Positions 45,350 to 54,000 of a DNA stretch of 64,000 bases are shown piece by piece. The stretch is taken from contig NZ_NOIU01000005.1 of NCBI RefSeq assembly GCF_004136635.1, forward strand, positions 62,001-126,000. Reading direction: 5' to 3'. A program made the translations under genes and the position numbers. Each line of letters starts with the position of its first letter. The stretch's first letter is position 1. Under the pieces are notes generated by a model. That model was not told the DNA's origin. It searched no databases and saw only the letters and a list, made by a program, of their open reading frames with translations. The DNA is from Rothia halotolerans (lineage in GTDB: Bacteria > Actinomycetota > Actinomycetes > Actinomycetales > Micrococcaceae).

Positions 45350-45488
45350 GCCCCGAAGTGGGGCGTCCCACCGTGTATGTCGCCGTGGCGTCGCGCCCCG
45401 TGCCGACCCGCCGGTGCGGACGCCGCGCGCCTCGGCTCGGGGCGCGCGGCAGGGTCTCTGCGATCTCTTCTTGCATGTTGCATGCAAC
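45350..45488 (-). promoter_or_regulatory. Control region of the SatD-like gene
   Basis: Upstream of the SatD-like ATG there is a small hairpin GCCCC-GAAGT-GGGGC (45350-45364), two direct repeats of the type TCCC(C)ACC-n-GTATG (45337-45350 and 45366-45379) and a perfect 12-bp palindrome GTTGCATGCAAC (45477-45488). The palindrome is in an AT-richer part of the 220-base gap and is a candidate regulator site. Confidence 0.4.
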
Positions 45489-45556
45489 CTGTCAGGATCT
45501 TGTAATCCACACCACAGCGAAGCGACCGGCGGACGACGCCGGCCAGGAGGGGAGGG

Positions 45557-46267
45557 CTAGTGCAGCAGCCAATCGATGGCCTCGTCGGCGTCGACGTCGG
45601 CGAACTCCGCGCGGCTGCGCGTCTCCTGCCGGATGAGCATCTTGGCGGTGTGGCCGATGTGGCGGGCGACGGCGTCGCCCACGGCCCCGGCGTCGCCGGC
45701 CCGGAAGGCTGCCATGATGTCCGCGTGGTCCTCGAAGCACTCCCGCGGGGAGCGCGAGGTCGGCACCGTCCCCTTGCCGGTGCTGAGCACGAAGTCGCGC
45801 TGCTCCTGCAGCACGGCGCGCGCCTTGGCGTTGCGCCCGCCGGAGATCAGCGCGCCGTGGAAGTCCCGGTCGGCGCGCAGCACCGCGTCGGCGTCGCCCG
45901 AGTCCGCAGCCTCGGCGAAGCGCGCGTAGGCGGCCTCCAGCTCGGCGGTCGTCTCCGGCGTGCGCAGCTGCGTCGCGCGCCGGGAGAGGGGCACCTCCAG
46001 CATCAGGCGGAGCTGGAAGACCTCGATCACCGACTGCACGCTGGTGCTCAGCACCCGCACGCCGCGGTTCTTCTCGACCCTCACCATGCCGCGCCGGGCC
46101 AGCTCCTGGAGCGCCTCGCGGATCGGGGTGCGGGAGACCTTCAGCTGGTCCCCCAGCTGGGTCGCGGTGTAGAGCTCGCCGGGGACCAGGTCGCCGCTGA
46201 GGATCGCCCCGCGGATCGCCTCGATCGCCTGGTCGGTCAGGCTCGTCGGACGCAGTACGGACTCCAT
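45557..46267 (-). CDS. GntR-family regulator (FadR/FCD subfamily)
   Basis: The 236-residue protein has a winged helix (SLTDQAIEAIRGAILSGDLV, QLGDQLKVSRTPIREALQEL ARRGMV) at residues 8-75 and an all-helical FCD effector domain after it, with the metal-binding pattern ADRDFHGALISGG (Asp and His, near residue 130), DHADIMAAF and RHIGHTAKML. FCD regulators sense organic acids. It is divergent from lhgO with a 146-base spacer, the arrangement of CsiR and the lhgO operon in E. coli. The purine stretch GGGAGG touches the ATG, too near for a ribosome site, while CATACT ends six bases before it, so the mRNA may be leaderless. Confidence 0.88.
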   Translation of the reverse strand: MESVLRPTSLTDQAIEAIRGAILSGDLVPGELYTATQLGDQLKVSRTPIREALQELARRGMVRVEKNRGVRVLSTSVQSVIEVFQLRLMLEVPLSRRATQLRTPETTAELEAAYARFAEAADSGDADAVLRADRDFHGALISGGRNAKARAVLQEQRDFVLSTGKGTVPTSRSPRECFEDHADIMAAFRAGDAGAVGDAVARHIGHTAKMLIRQETRSRAEFADVDADEAIDWLLH

Positions 46268-46413
46268 CCTCCCAGTATGCCAAACGGGTCCGGCACCGGG
46301 CCCTGCCCTGAGCGCCCGCCCTGCTTTGAGCGCCTGCTCCGCCCCGAGTGCCTGCTCCGCCTCCCGTGCCGCCGGGCACGGACTCCCAGGAAATCCATCG
46401 AAAGGTCATCTAC

Positions 46414-47631
46414 GTGAGCACACCCTCCTTCGCCGTGATCGGCGCCGGGATCATCGGCGCCGCCGTCGCACGCGAGCTGCTGAACCGCTATCCCGGCGCC
46501 GAGGTCACCGTCTTCGAGAAGGCCTCCGAGCCGGCGGCGCACCAGACCGGGCACAACTCCGGCGTCGTACACGCGGGCCTCTACTATCAGCCGGGGAGCC
46601 TCAAGGCGCGGATGTGCCGGCGGGGCGTGGACCTGCTGCGCGAGTTCGCCCTGGAGAAGGGCGTGCCGTACGAGGAGTGCGGCAAGCTCGTCGTCGCCCT
46701 GGAGCAGTCCGAGGAGGCCCGACTGCGGGCCATCCACGAGAAGGCGGTGGCCAACGGGGTCCCCGGCGTCGAGCTGCTCGGTCCGGAGGGGATCGCCGCG
46801 ATCGAGCCCAACGCCCGCGGGCGCCTGGCGCTGCACTCGCCGCACACGGCGATCATCGACTACGCCGCCGTGGCCCGGGCCCTGCTCGCCGAGGTCCGCG
46901 CGGCCGGCGGCACCGTCCGCTTCGACACCGAGGTCGAGGACATCTCCAACGACGCCGGCCGCTGCGGCATCCGCACCTGGGCGGGGGAGGAGGAGTTCGA
47001 CATCGTCGTCGCCTGCGCCGGCCTGCAGTCGGACCGGATCGCGCGGATGGCGGGAGGGGACCGCTACCCGGTGATCGTGCCCTTCTTCGGCCAGTACTCC
47101 CAGCTGGCGCCGCAGCACCGGGACATCCTCAACGGCCTGGTCTACCCGGTGCCGGATCCGGCCTACCCCTTCCTCGGGGTGCACCTGACCAAGCGGGTGG
47201 ACGGGGAGATGCTGGTGGGCCCCAACGCCTTCCTCTCCTTCGGCCGCGAGAACTACGAGGGATCGCGGATCGGCGTGCGGGACAGCCTCGCGGTGAGCGC
47301 GAGCCCCGCCTTCTGGCGCTTCGCGGGACGCAACATGAAGGCCGCCGGGCGGGAGGCGGCGTCGGTCCTCTCCCGCAGGAAGTTCCTGGCCGGGGCCGCC
47401 GCCTACGTGCCCTCGCTGGAGGGCGCCGAGTCCCGGCCGATCACCCGGGGCATCCGCGCGCAGGCGATGGACGCCCGCGGCGAGCTGCTCGACGACTTCG
47501 TGATCGAGCGGGTGGGGCGCGCCGTCCTGCTGCGCAACGCGCCCTCCCCGGGGGCGACGTCGTCCCTCGCGATCGCCGAGCACATCGTCGCGCAGATCGC
47601 GGACGACCGGGATCTGATCCCCGCTTCCTGA
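46414..47631 (+). CDS. lhgO: L-2-hydroxyglutarate oxidase
   Basis: This FAD enzyme oxidises L-2-hydroxyglutarate to 2-oxoglutarate. The 405-residue protein begins FAVIGAGIIGAAVARELLNR (FAD motif) and has the family-specific TGHNSGVVHAGLYYQPGSLK (residues about 50-70), IIDYAAVARAL, VPFFGQYSQLAP, GVHLTKRVDGEMLVGPNAFL and the C-terminal SPGATSSLAIAEHIV. These match LhgO over other DAO-family oxidases. GTG at 46414 with AAAGG upstream is preferred over an ATG at 46348. It is divergent from the GntR regulator and upstream of an MHS-type transporter. Confidence 0.9.
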   Translation: MSTPSFAVIGAGIIGAAVARELLNRYPGAEVTVFEKASEPAAHQTGHNSGVVHAGLYYQPGSLKARMCRRGVDLLREFALEKGVPYEECGKLVVALEQSEEARLRAIHEKAVANGVPGVELLGPEGIAAIEPNARGRLALHSPHTAIIDYAAVARALLAEVRAAGGTVRFDTEVEDISNDAGRCGIRTWAGEEEFDIVVACAGLQSDRIARMAGGDRYPVIVPFFGQYSQLAPQHRDILNGLVYPVPDPAYPFLGVHLTKRVDGEMLVGPNAFLSFGRENYEGSRIGVRDSLAVSASPAFWRFAGRNMKAAGREAASVLSRRKFLAGAAAYVPSLEGAESRPITRGIRAQAMDARGELLDDFVIERVGRAVLLRNAPSPGATSSLAIAEHIVAQIADDRDLIPAS

Positions 47632-47755
47632 CCGCCCCGAGCGGCCCCGGCGCTCCCGGCTCCCTCCCGGAGCGCGGGCGGCGGCCGGGCCCCTGTGTCC
47701 TGGCCGGCTCCGCCGGCTGAATCCTGACCCGTGGTCGGTGCCGCCGGCCTCCCCT

Positions 47756-47764
47756 CCCCCCCCC
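47756..47764. repeat. Poly-C tract upstream of the MFS gene
   Basis: Nine consecutive C bases lie 28 bases before the MFS start codon, immediately upstream of its ribosome site. Homopolymers of this length are slippage-prone. Confidence 0.85.
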
Positions 47765-47792
47765 AGCCCCCGATGTTTCCGATGGAGTGAGC

Positions 47793-49112
47793 ATGACGAC
47801 GACCCACCGACCTCCGGCCGCAGAGACCCCCGAGGAGCAGCACAGACGGCTGCGGAAGGTCAGGACCGCGACGGTGGTGGGGACCACCGTCGAGTGGTTC
47901 GACTTCTACCTGTACGCGACCATGGCCTCGATCGTGTTCGGCACGGTCTTCTTCCCGCCGGGCGACTCCAGCCTGGGGACGCTGAGCTCCTTCGCGACCT
48001 TCGCGGTCGGCTTCCTCGCCCGGCCCATCGGCGGCATCGTCTTCGGGCACCTCGGGGACCGGGTCGGGCGCAAGCCCACCCTGGTCATCACGTTCGCGCT
48101 GATGGGGACCTCGACCTTCCTGATCGGCCTGCTGCCGACCTACGGGACCATCGGGGCCTGGGCGCCGATCCTCCTGGTCGTCCTGCGCATCCTGCAGGGC
48201 GCCGGGGCGGGCGCGGAGTACGCCAGCGCCGCCGTGAACTCCTACGAGCACGCCCCGGAGAACCGCCGGGGGCGGCAGGGGGCCTGGCCGGCGCTCGGGC
48301 TGAACCTGGGGCTGGTGCTCTCCTCGGCCACGATCCTCCTGCTCAGCATCAACGGCGACGAGTTCCTGATCGCCGGCGGCTGGCGGATCCCGTTCCTCGC
48401 CAGCATCGTGCTGGTCGCCGTCGGCATGTGGGTGCGCAACGCGCTGCCGGAGTCGCCGACCTACGCCGGTCAGGTCAAGGAGGCCAGGATCAAGCCGCGG
48501 TTCCGCGACGTCTTCGTCAAACACTGGCGCGGGCTGCTGGTGGTCTCCGTGGTGGCGATCGGGTACAACGCGCTGAGCTACATCTTCCAGACCTTCTCGG
48601 TCGCGTACCTGACCGAGTTCCAGGGGGCCACGGCCGCGGTGACCTCGGGGTCGGTGATGGTGGCGGGCGTCGTCGCGATCGTCATGGTGCCGATCTTCGG
48701 GGCGATGTGCGACAGGTACGGATCCAAGGCCGTGATCTCGCTGGGCGGCATGGCCTCGGCGGTCTTCGCCTTCGGGTTCCTGGGGCTGCTGGCGCTGGGG
48801 CAGACGTGGGCGATCTTCCTGGCAGTCGGCGTCGGGACGGGCGTGCTCGCGCCCATGATGTTCTCCGCGCAGGGCGCCTTCCTCAGCCGGCAGTTCCCGA
48901 CCGAGTCCCGCAGCGCCGGTGTGGGCACCGCGCGCGAGCTGGGTACGGCGGTGGCCGGCGGGCTCGCGCCGCTGGGGGCGCTCTCGCTGGTGGTGGCCTC
49001 GCCGAGCAACTCGACCGCGGGCGTCGGGGTGGTGCTGGTGGCGGCGGGCCTCGCGGTCCTGGCGGGCGCGTGGTTCGACCAGGGGCGCAGGTTCTCCAGC
49101 GGCAGGAACTGA
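47793..49112 (+). CDS. MHS-family MFS transporter (organic acid or osmolyte type)
   Basis: The 439-residue protein has 12 helices and the metabolite:H+ symporter (MHS) signature: VVGTTVEWFDFYLYATMASIV at the N-terminus, ARPIGGIVFGHLGDRVGRKP (MFS loop 2-3 motif) and RILQGAGAGAEYASA. Relatives include KgtP (2-oxoglutarate), ShiA (shikimate) and ProP. Next to lhgO, import of a 2-hydroxy or 2-oxo dicarboxylate is a reasonable inference. ATG at 47793 is preferred because GGAG lies five bases upstream; a GTG at 47787 is possible. A C9 tract precedes the gene. Confidence 0.88.
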   Translation: MTTTHRPPAAETPEEQHRRLRKVRTATVVGTTVEWFDFYLYATMASIVFGTVFFPPGDSSLGTLSSFATFAVGFLARPIGGIVFGHLGDRVGRKPTLVITFALMGTSTFLIGLLPTYGTIGAWAPILLVVLRILQGAGAGAEYASAAVNSYEHAPENRRGRQGAWPALGLNLGLVLSSATILLLSINGDEFLIAGGWRIPFLASIVLVAVGMWVRNALPESPTYAGQVKEARIKPRFRDVFVKHWRGLLVVSVVAIGYNALSYIFQTFSVAYLTEFQGATAAVTSGSVMVAGVVAIVMVPIFGAMCDRYGSKAVISLGGMASAVFAFGFLGLLALGQTWAIFLAVGVGTGVLAPMMFSAQGAFLSRQFPTESRSAGVGTARELGTAVAGGLAPLGALSLVVASPSNSTAGVGVVLVAAGLAVLAGAWFDQGRRFSSGRN

Positions 49113-49128
49113 CGCCTCGCGGACGCGC

Positions 49129-49168
49129 GACGCCCCGGGCCCCCTCTGCGCGAGGGGTCCGGGGCGTC
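49129..49168. terminator. Bidirectional terminator between the MFS and YdjM-like genes
   Basis: GACGCCCC (49129-49136) pairs with GGGGCGTC (49161-49168); an inner CCCCTC/GAGGGG stem extends the hairpin. It lies between two convergent genes, five bases before the end of the minus-strand gene. Confidence 0.75.
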
Positions 49169-49172
49169 GTCG

Positions 49173-49970
49173 TCATCCCGGCAGGCTCCCCGCCGCGGCG
49201 GGGACGAGCGAGGCGGGGAACCAGTCGGGCAGATCGTCCCAGGTGGGCAGCTCGAGGCTGACGCCGAACACGCTGGAGGCGATGATCACCACCATGAGCA
49301 CCACGCAGGCGGAGACGAGCAGGTTTTCACGGCGCGAGCCGGCGTTGCCGAGCAGCGGGACGCGGATGCGGTGGCCGTGGGCCCATTCGAGTCCCGAGGT
49401 GGTCAGCGAGTCCCCGATCAGGTGGGAGAGATGCCCGATCGTCAGGGCCGCGGCCAGCCACCACCAGGAGCCGGCGTCGGGGAAGACGAGGTAGGCCCCG
49501 TAGGCGGCGGCGCCCGCGAAGACCCAGCTGTAGAGGTCCGAGAGCAGCCAGGTGCTCTTCCGCCATCTCCTCCCGAGCCCCCGGTGCAGGGTGGTCTTGG
49601 CCAGGGCCTGGGTGCCGAAGGCGGTGTAGACGAAGAACAGAGCCAGCCCGCCCCAGCGGCCGAACAGGGTCACGACGGCGAAGTCGAAGGCCGCGCAGAC
49701 CAGCAGAAACCACAGCCGGTGCGTGCCCTGCCGGTGCCCGCCGGAGAGCTTGCCGGCCGCGGCCGCTATGCCCTTGGTGATGAAGCCGCCCGACTGCGCG
49801 ATCGAGGCGCTGGGGTGGTCGATGTCCGGTCGCAGGGCCGCTCCCGCGACGGGCAGGCAGCCCATCAGCAGGATCGCCGGGGTGGCGGTGTAGCCCATGG
49901 CCGGCAGCGCGTAGGCGGTGCCGGCCGTCCAGGTCGCCGCGCCGAGCACGGCGTGGCCTTTGCCCATCAT
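49173..49970 (-). CDS. YdjM-like membrane-bound metal-dependent hydrolase (DUF457)
   Basis: The 265-residue membrane protein begins MMGKGHAVLGAATWTAG and has LPVAGAALRPDIDHPSASIA and GHRQGTHRLWFLLV, the His/Asp pairs of the YdjM/LexA-regulated DUF457 family (DxDH and HR-GxTHS types), then GHLSHLIGDSLTTSGLEW. About six hydrophobic segments are visible. The family is predicted to be a membrane hydrolase of unknown substrate. The ATG at 49970 fits the family; a GTG at 50000 would add ten residues. AAGGAG at 12 bases from the ATG is a loose ribosome site. Monocistronic. Confidence 0.82.
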   Translation of the reverse strand: MMGKGHAVLGAATWTAGTAYALPAMGYTATPAILLMGCLPVAGAALRPDIDHPSASIAQSGGFITKGIAAAAGKLSGGHRQGTHRLWFLLVCAAFDFAVVTLFGRWGGLALFFVYTAFGTQALAKTTLHRGLGRRWRKSTWLLSDLYSWVFAGAAAYGAYLVFPDAGSWWWLAAALTIGHLSHLIGDSLTTSGLEWAHGHRIRVPLLGNAGSRRENLLVSACVVLMVVIIASSVFGVSLELPTWDDLPDWFPASLVPAAAGSLPG

Positions 49971-50291
49971 GGGGTCAATCGTCTCCTTGTCGGTGGGCAC
50001 CGCCTCGTCCGCCCCCCCGGAGGAGGGCAGGGACGCGAACGGCGCGGGGCATGGCTGATGATCGCCGCTCCCGTGTCCGGGAGCGGCGATGCGTGGGGGA
50101 TGGGACCGGCCGGAGGGCGCGGTCCGTAAGAGGGAAACGGCGGTCGGCTCGATGCGTCGCGATGCCGCCGAGATCCGTTCGGCGGGGGCGGGTGCGCTCA
50201 GGGCCTCGCCGCCGCGCCCCGTTCGGGAGCGGCGGCGGGCTCAGAGCCGGGAGAGGCCGTCGGGCTCAGAGGGCGGAGCGGACCCCGCGCC

Positions 50292-51020
50292 TCACTCCCA
50301 GAACATCGTCTCGACGTCGACGCCGCGGATCACCAGCTCCTCCATCAGGGCCTCCCGGCAGATCAGCGGCAGGGCCACCGAACCGACCGTGTCGTCCGGA
50401 CCGAGGTACGGCGTGGCCTGCGCGAAGCCGGCGCGGAAGCGGGCCAGGGACTCGCACAGGCCGATCACGTCCTGGAGGTCCTCCTCGGTCGCGAACACCC
50501 AGAACGAGTCCTGGTCCGTGAGCTGGAAGAGCCCGACGGGGTGCCCGCGCTCCTCGACCGAGCGGCGTCGGATCCATCCGCCCGGCGTGCCGGGGCCGAG
50601 GGGAGGGCAGACGGGGTCGAAGTACCACGACTGCGCGCGCTCCAGCCACTCGGGCATCTCGGGGAAGTAGACGGTCGCGCTCTCCTCCTCGGGCCACTCC
50701 GTCCGGGAGAAGATCGCGGCGTGCATCGCGTTCCAGAAGATCTCCTCGTCGCCCTCGATGCCCACGGCGTTCATGTCCTCGGGCTCGGGATCGGGCTCGA
50801 AGACGGCGTCGTCCTCGGTGGCGCTGCGTTCCCAGTAGGTGGTCCGGGTGGCGAGATCGGCCGAGAGCAGGAAGGTCTCGATCTGCTTCAGGAACTCCGG
50901 GTCGCCCACCGCCACGGTCTGCTCCTCGAAGTGCAGGATGTACGGGGCGCGGGGCTTGAAGCTCGGCTTGATGATCTCCACCTCCTCGTCCCTGTCTCCG
51001 CTGTTCGTGCCATTATTCAC
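50292..51020 (-). CDS. Unknown acidic protein coupled to the nuclease-helicase gene
   Basis: This 242-residue protein has no family I recognise. It is acidic and Trp/Phe-rich, with no signal or membrane helix. Visible segments are PYILHFEEQTVAVGDPEFLK, TTYWERSATEDDAVFEPDP, MPEWLERAQSWYFDPVCPPL, VGLFQLTDQDSFWVFATEED and the ending RGVDVETMFWE. Its ATG overlaps the end of the nuclease-helicase gene by eight bases, so it is made with that protein. The coupling suggests a partner or regulator, but this is inference from position. Confidence 0.7.
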   Translation of the reverse strand: MNNGTNSGDRDEEVEIIKPSFKPRAPYILHFEEQTVAVGDPEFLKQIETFLLSADLATRTTYWERSATEDDAVFEPDPEPEDMNAVGIEGDEEIFWNAMHAAIFSRTEWPEEESATVYFPEMPEWLERAQSWYFDPVCPPLGPGTPGGWIRRRSVEERGHPVGLFQLTDQDSFWVFATEEDLQDVIGLCESLARFRAGFAQATPYLGPDDTVGSVALPLICREALMEELVIRGVDVETMFWE

Positions 51021-54000
51021 GGGAATCCCCCTTTCTCTCTACCGCCTCCCAGGCTTTCGCCTCCCGGCGTAGCGTCACGAAACCGCCGAGGATCGCCAGC
51101 GCCTCGGGGGTCGCGGGCCAGTAGTCGGTGAGGCTCGGCGAGCTGACGATCACCGCGCACCACTGCCCCCTGGACACCGCGACGTTGAGGCGGTTGGGGG
51201 AGAGGAGGAAGTCCATGCCCCGCGGTACCTCCTCCGCGGAGGACGCGGCCATCGAGACGATGACTACCGGGGCCTCCTGACCCTGAAACTTATCGACGGT
51301 GCCGACCCGGATCCCCTCCTGATCCGCATCCGCCAGCCCCGCTTCCGCGAGGGCCTGAGAAATCGCGTCCACCTGGGCGTTGTAGGCAGCCACGACGAGG
51401 ACATCCGCAGGCTCGAGCGGCCTCTCCTCTTGGTCCGGCGCACGGCGCCACCTCCTTCCGAGGAACTGCTGGGCCACCCGGACGACGCCGCGGGCCTCCT
51501 CGCGCGAGGAGGTCGCGTTGCCGAGGTGGCCGATGTCGAGACGGTACACCCCGGGCGGCGTCGCCGCCAGGGCCCTGCCGGCCGCCGCGGGCGCCGAGCG
51601 CAGCCGCCCCCGGTAGGAGAGACGGGATACCGGCGCGCACAGCCGAGGATGCATGCGCCACGAGGCGTCCAGGAAGTACCCGAACTCGGCGGGCAGCGTG
51701 CGCTCGCCCGCCGAGAGCCAGCCCAGGGCCGACTCGTCCACCGGATACGGGTGGCTGCCCTGCGTGACCTGCGGCAGCTGCTGGGGGTCGCCGAGCAGCA
51801 GCATGCTCCGCGCCGCCCGGGAGACCGCGAGCATGTTGGCCAGCGAGTACTGCCCGGCCTCGTCGATGACCAGCAGGTCCAGCGCCCCGGGCTCGAACCG
51901 GTCCTGGTTGGCGAAGTCCCACGCGGTGCCGCCGTAGATCCGGCCGCCCTCCTCGGCGAGGAAGCCGGGGATCTCCTTCGGCCCGATCTGCCGCCACGGC
52001 GGCGGAGGCGGGGGCTCGACGTCGTCCTCCGCCTTCTTCACTGCCCGCGGCTTGGCCTTGGCGATCGCCTCGCCGGGCACCGCGCCGTTCTTGATGCACC
52101 CGCGCAGCAGGTTCTCGATCACCGCGTGCGACTGGGCGACGACGCCGATCTTCCACCCCTCGGCCACCAGACGCCCGATCACGTGCGAGCCGACGAAGGA
52201 CTTGCCGGTGCCCGGCGGGCCCTGCACCGCGAGGTAGGAGTCGTCCAGGTGGGCCACGGCCGCGTGGATCGCGCTGACCATGGGGAGCTCGGCGGCGGCG
52301 TGCTCGGCGTCGTCGGGCTGGGGGAGGGGGCCCTCGCCCGTCAGCCGGGGCGCGCGGCGGGTGAGGATGTCCAGGCCGGCGCCGTGGGGCAGGCGGGCGG
52401 TGCCGCCCGGGCCGCTCCACAGCGCGGCGTCGACCTCCTGGGCCAGCTCGGCCAGCGAGTCCTCCTGGGCCTGGGTGCGGATCGGCGCCGCTGGGGTGAG
52501 CGCGAGCGGCAGCTGGGGGAAGGCGTCGGATCCCTGGGGCCGGGTCTCGAGGACCTCGACCCGGTAGATGCCCTCCGCGCCCGCGGGCTCGATCGACTCC
52601 ACGGCGGCGCGGGCGTCGCTGGCGCGGGTGACCACCGGGGCGTTGCCGCCGCTCAGCGCGTCCAGCCGCTCCTGGCTCTGGAGCACCTTGTCCGCGAGGT
52701 ATCCGGGCAGCGGGGCGCCGTACATCCCGAACAGTCCCGAAGCCCCCGGCTTGAGCCCGGACCCGTCCGCGATGCGCGCGGTCCCGGCCAGCCTCCGACG
52801 CTCGGTCCTGGCGCGGGGGCCGGGCACATGCCAGTCCTCGGTGACCGCGAGCCGCTCGAAGAGGACGACGTCGCGCTGGCCCTCCCACTCCGAGACCGGA
52901 GCGGAGAGCCGGTCGAAGTGCGCCCACCAGAACTGCTTGCGCTCGCGGCGGTGGTAGCCGGTCGCGGAGGAGACCATGGCGACGGCGCGCACGGTCCGCT
53001 CCAGCTCCTCCGGGTCCAGGCCGGTGCCCTCCGGCGTCGCGGTCTCGACGAAGTGGTTCAGCGAGGCCTCCACCGGGCTGATGCGGGCGTCGTCGAGCTC
53101 CTCGGCCTCGGGGTCCGGCAGGAGGGCGGTCGGGGGAGCGGCGGCCTCCTCGGCGGCGTCGCGCCCGGCCAGGCCCAGCAGCCAGTCCCGCAGCCGCAGG
53201 GTCGAGACGCAGTCGTAGCGGTTGTAGTCGTGGATCGAGTCGAGGATGCGGCGGGCCTCGGCCTCCTCGCCCGCGTCCCGGGCCAGGCAGTAGTCGGCGT
53301 AGGCCACCACCGAGGCCGCGGCGTCGGTGACGTCCCCGCCGCGCAGGTCCTCGCCCATGTACAGCGGCTCGAGCTTCTTGATCGAGTACGAGGGCTGGGA
53401 GATGCGGACGGCGGAGCGCACCGCGTCGTACAGGTCCACCAGCACCTCGTGGCGCAGGAGGTCGTCCACGTCCTCCTCGCCGACGCCGTGCCGGGCCGCG
53501 AGGTCCCGCAGGGCGCGCTTCTCGTAGTTGGCATAGTGGTAGATCTTCATGCCGGGGTAGCGCTGCCGGCGCTCGCGGACGTAGGCGAGGAAGTCCAGCA
53601 GCGCCTGCTTTTCCTCGGCGCGCGAGTGGGCCCAGAACGGGATGAACCGGGGCTCATGTTCCGCGGATCCGGTACGTATTCCATCCCCAGGCGGGGCCTC
53701 GACGACGCCGAACAGGTACTCGATGCCCCACGAGGAGTCGTGGGCGTCCTGCCACAGGGGGTCGCCCTCGAAGTCGAAGAAGATGTCCCCGGCGTCGGCC
53801 CGGGGGATGCGCCGGAGCGGGGCGGGATCCTCCACGGTGTAGGAGACGGTGCGCTGCTCGCCGGCGGCATCGACGTAGGAGACCGTGCCGTCGGGCTCGG
53901 CCAGGCCGCACTGCATCCGCGCCTGGCGCTGGGCCTGGCGGACCGACTCGGGCAGCCGGTGCCCGCGCTCGTCGTGCTCGGGGAGGCCGGCGAGGTCCTC

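Noticed and set aside
44941-45510. Frame beginning MDYKILTGCMQHARRD upstream of the SatD-like gene
   Set aside because: It is an out-of-frame extension with low-complexity content; the SatD-like frame with its helix-turn-helix is the real gene.
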